DNA of 64,000 nucleotides from Pachyseris speciosa (taxonomy: Eukaryota; Cnidaria; Anthozoa; Scleractinia; Pachyseridae). Where the stretch lies: positions 930,001 to 994,000 of the forward strand of contig JAEMWC010000085.1 in assembly GCA_016490735.1 (NCBI GenBank), given 5' to 3'. Shown here one piece after another: positions 23,324 through 31,937 of the stretch; within the stretch, counting starts at the first letter, position 1, and every line of letters starts with the position of its first letter. The notes under the pieces are model-generated. The model was not told the origin of the DNA and did no database searches. It saw only the letters and a list, made by a program, of their open reading frames with translations. A program made the position numbers and the translations under genes.

Positions 23324-25561
23324 CGCTATTTACCCTCGACAGTATTTATAGCACACAAAGGCTAGTGTGCCCAGCACTTTAACCCCTCGGCCAACCTGCC
23401 TCCCTTTGGTGTTTAATAACTTTGTTTCGTTGTGTAGCTCCTCATTAGTATTGAAGATTTTGAAAGATGCTCATGATGCCGGCAAAAAGTTCAGAGTGGT
23501 TGTTGTTGACTCAAGACCAAAGTTTGAAGGTAGACTTTCTGTCTTCATTTTAATTCATTGTTCCGTTTCTGTTTTAGTGCCCTTTTGACGAACTTCACTA
23601 ACGCCATTTTGACATCAATTTGTCTGTGTGTTTACAGAGAATTGATTGATTCACCAGCGAGCCAAAGCTATTGTTGAGTTTTATTCCGTATATATACAAT
23701 CGAGATGAGAAGTTGTCGGGACCTGTTAGCAAGCCATTACACTTTCTTACGCAGGTCGAGAGTGTCTACGAAGACTGGTAAAGCACGGGATCCGGTGTTC
23801 CTATGTGTTAATAAGTGCTGTGTCTTACATCATAAAAGAGGTATGTGGGGCAAATGACTCGAACACACCAGATGAAACGCTGGGGAGAGTATCCCTCAAT
23901 GTGGCAGCTGAGAGCAGATCGTCTTGAATTACTCGCGCCTCGGTGACTCACCGCCGCGTTTTGCCGGTCGCGTGGGCAGCAAACATGCAAGACTGTCTGC
24001 TAGCGCCTTAAGTGTGGGCATAATTATGGTATACTGGTACAAAACATTTCATTGCCATGACTCTACTCCCCCTAGTGTGTCACCCCCAGCAAACCAACTT
24101 TATTATTTTTTTGGTCTCCTCTAACCCCTCCTCAGGTGTCTAAAGTGTTCCTTGGTGCCCATGCCCTTCTCGCCAATGGTTATGTCAAGTCACGTGTTGG
24201 TTCGTCTATGGTTGCTATGATGGCGCAGGCGTCAAATGTGCCAGTGCTGGTTTGCTGTGAGACGTACAAGTTCTGTGACAGAGTGCAAACTGACTCATTT
24301 GTTTCCAATGAACTAAGTACGTTAATTTCAAATTGTAGAAAAAGTAATTTCAGTTTTCAAGGTAATCCCATGTAAAGAAAGTCTGAAACTGAAACTGCTG
24401 ATAGGAAAGTAGAAAACGAGATATCCAATGTAAATTATTACATGTACTTTTATTTTATTTTGACTTCTTCACCTATTCCTTTATCTTTCGGGATTTTCAA
24501 TAAGTTTTGAAATAGCTGTCTAAGCTAACTAAAGTAGGCGTCGTCCTGATGAAGTTTTTTTTTGTTATAATTTGAGTGAACATACAGACAAAGTAGGCGG
24601 CGGTAAGAGGTAAATTCTGACAAAGTAGGCGGCGATTTTCGCCGGTTGCTGGCTTCTAATGAAACCCCTGATCTTTGTAAATAGTTGTTGTAAATATGTT
24701 CTTCTTGCTATTCTTAAATAAAGTTTTCTTCATTATAATCCCCTACAACACTTCGGTATGTACATGTAATATCTCCCTGGTATAGCAGGAACAGGTTACC
24801 CAGGGAAGAAAATAAGATAGTTAAAAATTACGATTTCTTTTGTAAGTACCAAACCACGAATGACCTCAAATTAAAACATAGGAAACAAAAGACAGAAAAA
24901 AAGCACTGGTAACAACTTTACAACAAGCTAAAGCCACAAACAAAAGCAATGATACTATGTGCTAATTCGCTCGGCAGAGAAAGACCCAGATTTCCAGGTC
25001 TGAAAGTAATTTGCTGTGTGAAATAACCTATTTTTCATAAACACGACACATTTTTATGATTAAATAACTGTCCAGTTCTCAAACTTGTAGATGATTTTAT
25101 TTGCTCAAGGGTTTGTTTTACAGTTATAATTGTTTTTAATCCTCCTTTCTCGGCCCAGCCACAAAGGTTGGGTCTGAGCTATACGAAACACGCGCAATTA
25201 TCCTCTGTTGTATTTCTACATTTTCTGGACCTTCGAAGCTTAATGTCCTACTCTCTTACTAGAAAAAATATATCACTGGATTTAGTCTCAAACTGGTAAT
25301 TAGGGGCAGATATCCAAAGACGTTAGACATATAGTTGTCTTCTATTTATCTTTAGGTGACCCTGATGATTTGGTTCCGCTGACCAGAGAGACTGCAGATG
25401 TTCTATCTGATTGGAGAGACGTCAACTCGCTTCACTTACTAAACTTAGTATACGACATCACACCACCTCATTTCGTCTCCATGGTAATCACTGAAGTGGG
25501 AATGATTCCTTGTACATCTGTCCCCGTGGTGCTCAGAGTGCAGAATCCAGACACGCAATAG
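9423..25561 (+). CDS. EIF2B4: Translation initiation factor eIF2B subunit delta
   Basis: eIF2B delta is a regulatory subunit of the decameric guanine-nucleotide exchange factor that recycles eIF2 in the cytosol. Fourteen exons with GT-AG introns join in frame: 9423-9456, 9555-9601, 10702-10968, 16395-16464, 16894-16979, 18050-18141, 18678-18795, 20489-20565, 21330-21432, 22190-22320, 23438-23529, 23755-23840, 24136-24316, 25356-25561. They total 1590 bases, 529 residues, against 523 in human. The start AAGATGG opens [11 protein letters not shown]. The N-terminal third is a charged Lys/Gln/Ala tail, as usual in this subunit. The IF-2B fold follows, with [67 protein letters not shown] and DPDDLVPL near the end. 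The third intron hosts a Gypsy retrotransposon, yet every splice junction is intact, so the gene looks functional. Confidence 0.97.
9654..9950. repeat. G/C-run repeat with recurring GTCAAATTCCCACCC motif
   Basis: In EIF2B4 intron 2 a (G)n run is followed by several variants of a unit like GTCAAATTCCCACCCCTGGG (about 9750-9772 and 9846-9870, with a weaker copy near 9715-9735). It looks like a degenerate dispersed or tandem repeat. No protein is supported. Confidence 0.45.
10170..10365 (-). repeat. Dispersed repeat (CCCTATTTCAGACC family), copy A
   Basis: The reverse complement repeats short units of CCCTATTTCAGACC type, framed by GATGTGCGGCCCATTTCC. A related segment with CCCTATTTAAGGAT and GTGCCGC lies at 45.9-46.26 kb in the UCP4 gene. 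The two look like divergent copies of one non-coding interspersed repeat, here in EIF2B4 intron 2. Confidence 0.5.
11865..11991 (+). repeat. 5' LTR of the Gypsy element
   Basis: The 127-bp repeat begins TGTGGTGTTAATC and ends TGTACA (TG...CA ends). It matches 16062-16181 almost throughout, differing by a few substitutions and a 7-base AAAATAT insertion near its 3' end. The sequence directly after it, TGGTGACAGGAG, occupies the primer-binding position and begins with the usual TGG. Confidence 0.9.
12032..12577 (+). pseudogene. Gypsy gag, N-terminal (capsid) part
   Basis: The 181-residue frame has a capsid-like region: [17 protein letters not shown], then a helical segment ending in [16 protein letters not shown] and [16 protein letters not shown], as in retrotransposon gag (UBN2/gag families). 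It ends at TGA 12575-12577. The same frame continues past the stop through a cysteine-rich nucleocapsid. Confidence 0.9.
12578..13129 (+). pseudogene. Gypsy nucleocapsid zinc knuckles and aspartic protease, interrupted by TGA
   Basis: In frame with gag lies a double zinc knuckle: [18 protein letters not shown], then [14 protein letters not shown]. In the second, the histidine expected after the glycine is a proline. A second TGA occurs at 12848-12850. Beyond it the protease core is seen as [15 protein letters not shown] (about 12934-12978), with the flap-side LLGRSAC at the start of the next open segment. Confidence 0.85.
13130..14047 (+). pseudogene. Gypsy reverse transcriptase
   Basis: The frame carries the RT domain: [18 protein letters not shown], then [27 protein letters not shown] and the catalytic QMDDIIVYG. 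The Q in place of Y before MDD is usual for K02A2.6-like Gypsy elements. The end of the thumb ([17 protein letters not shown]) runs into a stop caused by a frameshift in a short duplication. Confidence 0.95.
14151..15911 (+). pseudogene. Gypsy RNase H and integrase
   Basis: The 586-residue frame starts with RNase H ([17 protein letters not shown], then [18 protein letters not shown], then [10 protein letters not shown]). The integrase zinc-binding HHCC region follows ([14 protein letters not shown], then CRKCTERRP). The DDE core is visible as [16 protein letters not shown] and EAERAV. The remaining C-terminal region is basic. All catalytic acids look present, but this part is out of frame with the RT. 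Confidence 0.95.
16062..16181 (+). repeat. 3' LTR of the Gypsy element
   Basis: 120-bp copy of the LTR, TGTGGTG...TGTACA, preceded by the polypurine tract. It differs from the 5' LTR by about three visible substitutions and the 7-base gap. Confidence 0.9.
16980..18049. other. EIF2B4 intron, nothing recognised
   Basis: Intronic sequence between exons 5 and 6. Short frames at 17102-17679 show no family motif. No element boundaries are visible. Confidence 0.4.
19877..19931. repeat. (AAAT)n microsatellite
   Basis: About 13 tandem AAAT units in EIF2B4 intron 7. Confidence 0.95.
20094..20341. mobile_element. MITE, family with AGCGCTTTTCAATTGA termini, copy A
   Basis: The ~248-bp segment starts AGCGCTTTTCAATTGAGTG and ends with the inverted CACTCAATTGAAAACCGCT. 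A second copy at 57163-57479 shares the interior (CCAATCACAACA, CATGTAGCCGGTGCAAAG, GGCGCGAGTTT, GGCCAATCACAGAGCGAAG). TA dinucleotides sit at or beside both ends, compatible with a Tc1/mariner-type target. No coding capacity. It lies in EIF2B4 intron 7. Confidence 0.85.
20882..21081. mobile_element. MITE with 21-bp perfect terminal inverted repeats
   Basis: TTTTAGTATATACCACACAA starts the element, and the exact reverse complement ends it at 21081 (21 bp with the last G). It is 200 bp long and non-coding, in an EIF2B4 intron. The interior has an unpaired short palindrome around CACCTCCGAG/CTCGGAGGTG. Confidence 0.88.
21082..21162. repeat. Hairpin abutting the MITE (CAATTATTCACC arms)
   Basis: CAATTATTCACCTCAGTG at the left pairs with CACTTCAGTGAATAATTG at the right, with CCACC/GGTGG pairing inside. 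It directly abuts the 20882-21081 MITE and may be part of a compound element. Confidence 0.65.
22818..22870. repeat. (AAT)n microsatellite
   Basis: About 16 AAT units in EIF2B4 intron 10. Confidence 0.95.
22877..23325 (+). mobile_element. LINE 3'-end fragment with long (AAT)n tail
   Basis: A C-terminal retrotransposon peptide is visible: [17 protein letters not shown], then after a frameshift [15 protein letters not shown] and [18 protein letters not shown], ending at a stop near 23143. The VPVIVGALG...[10 protein letters not shown] pattern is the tail of a common invertebrate LINE-encoded protein. About 85 bases later an (AAT)n array of ~90 bp (23227-23320) follows directly, as expected of a LINE 3' tail. 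Confidence 0.7.
24528..24645. repeat. Three spaced copies of AAAGTAGGCGGCG
   Basis: AAAGTAGGCGTCG (24531), CAAAGTAGGCGGCGGTAAGA (about 24589) and CAAAGTAGGCGGCGATTTTC (about 24620) recur within 120 bp of EIF2B4 intron 13. An AATAAAG lies further on at about 24717. This may be part of a decayed terminal repeat. Confidence 0.4.
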
Positions 25562-26470
25562 TTCAGTTGATTATGTAAGACAAACCCGTCGTGAATATTC
25601 TTGGAATGCTCGCTGTTTCTCTTGAGCTCTTTAGCCAACTTGGCAGACACTAAATGGGAGGGTGAAGGTGGAGCTAGGGCACGCTTTCCCCACGTGCTTT
25701 GCGCGTGCTCGTCTGTTTGCTCCCCCTTGCCTCAAAATCAAGCGTTAAGCGACTGATTACTGTGCTAGGAAAACACGCGAAAATGTGAAATTTTCTTTCG
25801 ATTTATTATATAAAGTAATCTCACAAACTAACAAAAACTGACGATATTTCTCCACGGATGGAAATACCCGTGTAGGCTTTTTCTTAACGACTCTTTGTAA
25901 GTAATAGTTATATCAGATCATTATTTAGGCCACCTGAACTTAAGGTTATGGCCGATTTACGGAAAACAACGCTGAAATAAAGAATAATAAAAAAGTGTTT
26001 AATTTTGTCAACAAAACCATTTTTTCCTTTACGTGCCTTTTGTAAACTAACAACAGTTGGCGTGTCAAACAAAAGTTTGAATTTGCCGTTTTCAGCTCAG
26101 TCACTGATGACGGAATGCGATCCATTCAAACAAAATTTCCGGACAGAATTTTCAAATTTGTATGCTGACAACTAGAACATGACTAAGACTTTTTTTACGA
26201 AATTTTCCTTCCAGTTTTGGACCCTGGAGGCGAGAACCTTTTCAATAGAACGGTGAATTTCCGATCACGTCGGTCCAACGGAAAGAAGTGGCCCACACTT
26301 ACAAAGGTTGCCATTCGAACCGATCCTTTCAATCCGTTGAAATTTGATAACTGGTTGAATGTATCGTGAAAGACCCGACAATAATTTTGGTTCTCAATTA
26401 TTATTTCTTTGCAGATTATATTCAAATAACATTTTTCTTGACGTTGAATGTCATCGTCAAACGTGGCCAA
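25562..26470. other. Convergent 3' flanks of EIF2B4 and BTB gene 1
   Basis: Holds the presumed 3' UTR of EIF2B4, with a possible poly(A) signal AATAAA at 25976-25981, and the downstream flank of the minus-strand BTB gene. No other gene was recognised. Confidence 0.5.
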
Positions 26471-27127
26471 TCAAACGACACAAAATCTATCCTCCATTCG
26501 CTCTATGATTCTTTCCAGGATTCTGCAGTAGTTTTGTGGTTCTATAAGATCGCACAATTCAACGTATTCGTCTTTAAGTTCTTTCAAACTGAAGTCACGA
26601 GTCTCTTGAACACAGGCTGCTAAAAGATTGTCCATTTTGTATTCTTGCGCAAGAATTAACAAAGCCAGGACTTGTTCCTTCTCATTCTTGAACCTCTCCG
26701 CTGTCAAAAGGGGGAAAATTTCCTGAATGCTCAAATGGCCGGCACAAATGGATCCAGATACACCGACTAGGAAGTCTTCGCACTTGTGAATAACAATCGC
26801 CATCTGATATTCATGAGCGAGTTTCAACAGTAAGAAACAGTTGTCCATCGTCACGGACCTCTCCGCGGTAGAGTATACCATCACAAGCATTTCCTTAAAC
26901 TCATCGCTTTTTTTATGAGGAAGAAAGATTTCTGATTTTGTTCTTTCTGAAAAACCTCCAGTAAACATTTTGTAAAAAACAGGAGACCACTTTGCGAGGA
27001 CCCAGCGGTGTACGTGAAACCTTTGTTCGTCGACCAGTAATATTACATCGCTTGATTTCCAGGGCTTGGAAAAATCACTGCCATTTAGCACTTGGTGTTG
27101 GTCCATTTTATCTCTGATTTCATCCAT
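26471..27127 (-). CDS. BTB/POZ domain protein 1 (intronless)
   Basis: A single open exon of 218 residues. Residues ~20-120 form a BTB/POZ domain: SDVILLVDEQRFHVHRWVLA, WSPVFYKMFTGGFSE, IFLPHKKSDEFKEMLVMVY and LLKLAHEYQMAIVIHKCEDF. A helical BACK-like region follows (LLILAQEYKMDNLLAACV, LIEPQNYCRILERIIERM). Such proteins homodimerise and many act as Cullin-3 substrate adaptors. No MATH, Kelch or other partner domain is seen, so targets are unknown. It is clearly related to the gene at 36113-36979, which lies on the other strand with the LINE between. The first methionine is followed 7 residues later by a second; either could start the protein. It may be complete as is, but an unseen downstream exon cannot be excluded. 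Confidence 0.85.
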   Translation of the reverse strand: MDEIRDKMDQHQVLNGSDFSKPWKSSDVILLVDEQRFHVHRWVLAKWSPVFYKMFTGGFSERTKSEIFLPHKKSDEFKEMLVMVYSTAERSVTMDNCFLLLKLAHEYQMAIVIHKCEDFLVGVSGSICAGHLSIQEIFPLLTAERFKNEKEQVLALLILAQEYKMDNLLAACVQETRDFSLKELKDEYVELCDLIEPQNYCRILERIIERMEDRFCVV

Positions 27128-27593
27128 AGATCGCTGTTACGAGGTTACCGTTTCTGTTTCAGCATCCATTTTACGGTCTTTCAAGATAACCAACACTGAC
27201 ACTCGCCGGCTTCCAAGCCTTTGTTTAAAATTCGGGTGTTTTGTTTTGGAACCTGCATTCGTGTTCATTTGGGGGAAATGATAACGAGTTCATGCGACAA
27301 TACTTGCTTGATAATGCTAATGGAATTTAACTTGATTGAGACTTAACTCATTATTTTGCCACGGATGCACCTCTTTTTTGGCGCTGTAGCCCAAAGAAGA
27401 CGAAAATGTGCTTTCGTCTTTCGATTAGTTTCAATTGTTCCTCGCTGTTTTCTCATGCACAGGCGTACCGGCCATTCAAATATATGGGGCTTGTTTCTGA
27501 GCGATCGTCATAATGTATGAGCAATGTGTCTTGATAATTGACCACATGGAAGCACACTGACTATATGATTGTAGCTAGGGACTTGGTGAAGTG

Positions 27594-27814
27594 TGGTTTT
27601 CACTAGCGACGCAAGCACAAGCGCAAGCATAAGCGCAAGCATAAGTAACTTATGCCAAGTTAAAACGAACACTACGCAAGCGAATGCAAAAGGAAAAATT
27701 TTGATCCTTGCGCTTGTGCTTGCGCTTATGCAGTATGCTTGCGTTAAGCGCGTTTTCACAGTGAAATAAGTGCTTTTGTGCTTGCGCTTGTGCTTTCGTC
27801 GCTAGTGAAAACCA
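27594..27814. mobile_element. Palindromic MITE rich in AAGCACAAGCGC units
   Basis: TGGTTTTCACTAGCGACG at the left end is repeated inverted at the right end (CGTCGCTAGTGAAAACCA). Inside each arm are short tandem AAGCACAAGCGCAAGCATAA-like units facing each other. It is about 221 bp, non-coding, and lies upstream of BTB gene 1. Confidence 0.85.
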
Positions 27815-28111
27815 GGCTTAATAATTAATCCCTTTGGTGGATCAGTTACGATTAATTCTCCAAAGCCGCCTGGGAGTACTCAGCACAATATCGTTAGATC
27901 TAGATCAATGGTTCTCAGAAGTACGAACTATTGGAAGAATGCATCGAAACCTAGGGCTGCAGAACTGTCTGGACGTCCATAATTTCAGTATCATTCTACT
28001 TCTGCCGGTTAACTTGTTCAGTTCCTTAGTCCGTCAGCTTTTTTTTTTATCCATTAGACTCCATGCAAAAATGGCTACCGTAAAGTTATTCTTTTGTTCG
28101 TATTCAAAATA

Positions 28112-28178
28112 GCCTCACTAATCTCGTTTTGATATCAAAACTCTAATACATTTGTTACCCGAACGAGATTAGTGAGGC
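28112..28178. repeat. 17-bp perfect inverted repeat
   Basis: GCCTCACTAATCTCGTT (28112-28128) and its reverse complement (28162-28178) are separated by 33 bases. A hairpin-type MITE or remnant. Confidence 0.8.
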
Positions 28179-28250
28179 AGCCTTTTTTTTACAGTCTTTT
28201 AGCAAAAACAAGGTCTGTGGGTTCTGCAACATATTGGCCGTTTTTGTATT

Positions 28251-28512
28251 AGAGACGCATAACTCGTCTGGGACGAACTTGGGCAAACATTTCGGTAGTG
28301 TGTCTGCTTAGTTCGAGTAGTATAAGGACGGGCACAAGACGCATTATGCGTCAAGACGAACTATCTTATTTAGTGCGTCTTTCAAGATGCACTAAAGCGG
28401 ATAGTTCGTCTAGAGGCATAATGCGTCTTGTGCCCGTCTTTAAACTAGTTGAACTAAACAGACGCAGAACAAACGTTTGTCCAAGTTCGTCCCAGACGGA
28501 TTATGCGTCTCA
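28251..28512. mobile_element. Palindromic MITE with AGAGACGCAT termini
   Basis: The 262-bp near-palindrome starts AGAGACGCATAACTCGTCTG and ends with the corresponding inverted AGACGGATTATGCGTCT. Pairing continues inward: GGACGGGCACAAGACGCATT with AATGCGTCTTGTGCCCGTC, and TAGTTCGTCT with AGACGAACTA. It is non-coding. Confidence 0.9.
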
Positions 28513-28738
28513 TATAGGGAAGATATTTGTTTACAAACATTGTTTTTGTTATTTAAATGTTCAAAACGTTAAGCAAAAGAATTCTTTGTTTCACCAGCCA
28601 ATAGCTCTCTGGTTGGCATATTATCATCTCGTCATGGAAACTGCGTAATATAAACTCGTATTAATAACAACAGGTGATGTCACTGATATCTTTGCTATAC
28701 GAGTTTGTCCCGTCTTAACACTAGTCGGATAAAATGAC

Positions 28739-28774
28739 AGACGCATAATTCGTCTGGACAGATAATGCGTCTCT
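28739..28774. repeat. Relic of the AGACGCAT MITE family
   Basis: AGACGCATAATTCGTCTG followed by GACAGATAATGCGTCT resembles the two ends of the 28251-28512 element joined together, as after an internal deletion. Confidence 0.6.
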
Positions 28775-29117
28775 AGTATAAAAAGGACCAAATTTTTCCA
28801 TTCAGGCGTTCAGATGGAACTAGCCGCGAAAACCGGAGCACGAAGGGCGTGAATACATGTATGTGGTGAAGTAACGTCATCTGACCTATACAGTTAGGTA
28901 CTGAAACTTCATAGAAAGACAAAAAACAGCACCCAGGTAACATTGTTTGCACTTTATTGATGAATTTTACCCGTTTCAACTATTCTACTAATTTTCTTCG
29001 CTCATCAGTTTGTCGCGCAGTCGCTCGATATTTGCCTCTACAAACTCTTATATTACGTTTGGGCCACCTGTTGGAGCATAAGCAATGCCTCACCTTGCGG
29101 TCAGGCGTTTATACTTA

Positions 29118-29466
29118 GGGAGCTTTAGCAACGAGGACGGCAACGGCAACGAGACTGCCACGAAACAATGGGTTTAATTAGCAAAAACAATCGCTCTGCA
29201 CGTGCGTTTTACATTTTGGTACATTTCTTTGCCGTCCTCGGCAAACAACAACGTGAAATGACCAAATTTTAGGTTTTCTCGAGAACGTGAGCGCATGACG
29301 GTACATTTTCCTTTCTTTTTCCTTATTTTATCGCCGTTCGTAGTAAAATAGTCCCTGAACAATTCGGCGGCATTTGCCAAGTACGCGAAAGAGTTACAAA
29401 AACGAAAAGTTAGATTTTGAAATGACGTTTTCGTTGTCGTCGCCGTCGTCGCTGCTTAAGCTCCCT
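29118..29466. mobile_element. MITE, GGGAGCTTTAGCAACG family, copy 1
   Basis: The 349-bp segment begins GGGAGCTTTAGCAACGAG and ends GTCGCTGCTTAAGCTCCC, an inverted match flanked by TTA/TAA. Its interior (GCAAAAACAATCGCT, TTTACATTTTGGTACATTTC, AACAACGTGAA, CCAAATTTTAGGTTTTCTCG) recurs at 54.86-55.2 kb. Non-coding. Confidence 0.85.
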
Positions 29467-29527
29467 AACGTAGAAACTGCAGAGGGAAAGGGAAGAGGAG
29501 AGAGGAGGCTGGTCGCAGGTTATACAT

Positions 29528-29700
29528 AAGCACGGACGACGGTAACGTCGCCAAGAACGCCACGAAGCAGACGGCTTAATGAACAAAAACAGTCTCTCTG
29601 TTCTGTATATTTCTTTACTGTCTTCTTCAAAACAACAGCGTGAAATAACCAATTTCAAGGTTTTGTCGGGAACGTGAGCGCTCGCCCTGGCAAATGCTAC
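29528..29700. mobile_element. MITE, GGGAGCTTTAGCAACG family, partial copy 2
   Basis: Shares the left interior of copy 1 in the same order: ACGACGGTAACGTCGCCAAG, then GAACAAAAACAGTCTCTCTG, then a TATATTTCTTTACTGTC segment, then CGTGAAATAACCAATTT and GGGAACGTGAGCGC. The right half is missing. Confidence 0.6.
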
Positions 29701-30307
29701 TTCCACGCTGTTCGCACTGATTAGTATGAGCGTGGTTGTACCAAACCACACGAGTTGGTGTAAACAAGCCGATGAGAGCGGCAATCAAAGATAGCCTGCG
29801 TAAAAGGCGTTTATTTAGCCGGGTAAACCGCGGAGCTACATAAACGCCTGTTTTTGCCTCGCCTCGGCCGAGGGGCACCCAACGAGCCAAATCAACCAGA
29901 AGCTGTAGAAAAGCATTTTTAAGTGCCTTATGGTTTTTGAAGTCTGTTTAAAGCGATGTTTTCTTAAGCTAGAAGTAGTTCATCTGTTCGGATTCCCTAG
30001 CTGAAATTTTAATTGCCCGAAAATGTTAGGGGACAAAATCTTCCTTTGAGAAAATGCAAGCTGAAATGAACTTTCCATAAACTTTCTAGGGAACTATTTT
30101 CTTTCCGAAAATGCCAGTTGACGTTTTTGACTGTCAGAAACAACACCAACAATAATAATAAACTTTATTTATCCACGGGATCCTTATCACTAAAAAGTGG
30201 TCTTCTAAAGAGCCGTGCGCATTAAACCTAGAACATAAAAGCTAAGACTAAATTACAGACATTGTTAAAAAATCCTAAAATAAGTGCTAAACTAAGTTAA
30301 GAAATTA

Positions 30308-31801
30308 CTAATGTACAATAGCGGAATAAAAACTATCTAAAGTAGTGGCCTGCTTAGCCTCCGCTGACAGACTGTTCCATGTTACTGCGCCCCTATAACG
30401 AAAACTCTTCTTGAGGGCCTCAGTGTTCGGACGCGGAATAAACAGGTTATGTTGCGCACCTCGAAGATTATGTCTGTGGATGGTATTAACGCTGGCGAAT
30501 TTATCAGACAGGTATTCGGGTACAAGGTTATTTACAGCTTTGAACATTAAATATTTCAGTTGTTTTTCACGTCTGTCAGCGAGGCTATTCCATTTAAGGG
30601 CATGAAGAATCTGGGCAGATCTGGTATCCCAACTAGACCCTGTTATTATGCGTGCAGCCCTGTTTTGTAGTTTCTCTAGTTTTTGGCTGAGGCCATTACC
30701 GATGCAGCCCCAGACAGCGCTGCAATAATCGAGATGCGGAAGAATCAATGACTTGTAAATTGTGACTAGGGTACTCTGGGGACACATCGGTCTTAGTCTC
30801 CTCAGGGCAGAAAGTACTTTAGCAACCTTACCGACGACTTCGGAGATGTGAGCTTCCCACGAGAGTGTTTCATCAACCTGAACGCCTAGGCATTTGTAAT
30901 TATTGACTCGTTCAATTGAATGCCCATCAAGGCATATGTGAGGTTCACTAGGGAGCAAGGAGATTTTGTGCCTTGTACCTGTAAACAGACACTTAGTTTT
31001 GAGGACATTAAGACTTAGACGGTTAGAATCGAGCCATTGTTTCAGATTACCTAAATCGTGAGTCAGGGATGAAAACAGCTCATCAGGGTCTTTGGAGGCA
31101 AACGTAAGATTAGTGTCATCGGCGTACATCCTCACATCTGATAGAAGGTTACAGTTTCGGAGATCGTTAATGTACAGTAGGAATAGTAGGGGGCCGAGGA
31201 TTGAGCCTTGAGGCACCCCACAACTTATGAAGCTAGTTTCAGAACATACGTTGTTTATAACTGTAACCTGAGTTCTATCAGAGAGGTAGTCTCGGAAAAG
31301 ATTAAGACTTGCACCTTTAAACCCATACAGCTCCAATTTTGACAGAAGGATCTCATGGTCAATAGTATCAAATGCCTTTTTTAAATCAATAAACAGAATG
31401 GCATTTGTCAAACCATCGTCAATGTTAAGATACCAATTGTCTGTGATATCAATAAGAGCTGTAAGAGTAGAGTGCACAGGTCTAAAGCCAGACTGATATT
31501 TCGAAAGTAACTTATTGTCATTTAAATATGTATATACCTGATTAAAAATGGCTTTTTCAAAGAGTTTAGCTATTACAGAAAGTACAGAAATAGGCCTGTA
31601 ATTGGCTGGGTCAACCTTCGAGTCAGCTTTGAAAATTGGAGTTACTCTAGCACTCTTCCAGTCTTTGGGAATGATTCCAGTAGAAATAACTAAATTAAAA
31701 ATGTGTGTCAAGGAAGACGCAATGAATGAAAATGATAACTTTAAGAGGCAAGTTGGAATACCATCGAGGCCATCAGCCTTGCCTACAGGGATATCGTTCA
31801 C
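30308..31801 (-). pseudogene. LINE ORF2, reverse transcriptase part
   Basis: The 497-residue frame holds the RT: PVGKADGLDGIPTCLLK, then the FRPVHSTLTALIDI block, then FIDLKKAFDTIDHEIL, CGVPQGSILGPLLFLLYIND, the catalytic MYADDTNLTF and YKCLGVQVDETLSW. The C-terminal end has the FRYRGAVTWNSLSAEAK signature. It lacks the endonuclease because of the frameshift upstream. Confidence 0.95.
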
Positions 31802-31937
31802 AAGTTTGCGCAGTCCGTCAGGAGTAAGTAATTCAAGCTCGAAGGTGCTCTCACAAGATTCTACAAAATCACGAAAACTGACTCGAGGGGGATTTATGTT
31901 TGCCGCTAAATTGGGGCCAATATCGGTAAAATGCCTG

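Noticed and set aside
23174..23365. Frame with poly-Ile
   Set aside because: Translation of the (AAT)n array.
29410..29890. Minus-strand frames of 124 and 87 codons
   Set aside because: They run across MITE copies and show Arg/Ser-rich composition without any motif.
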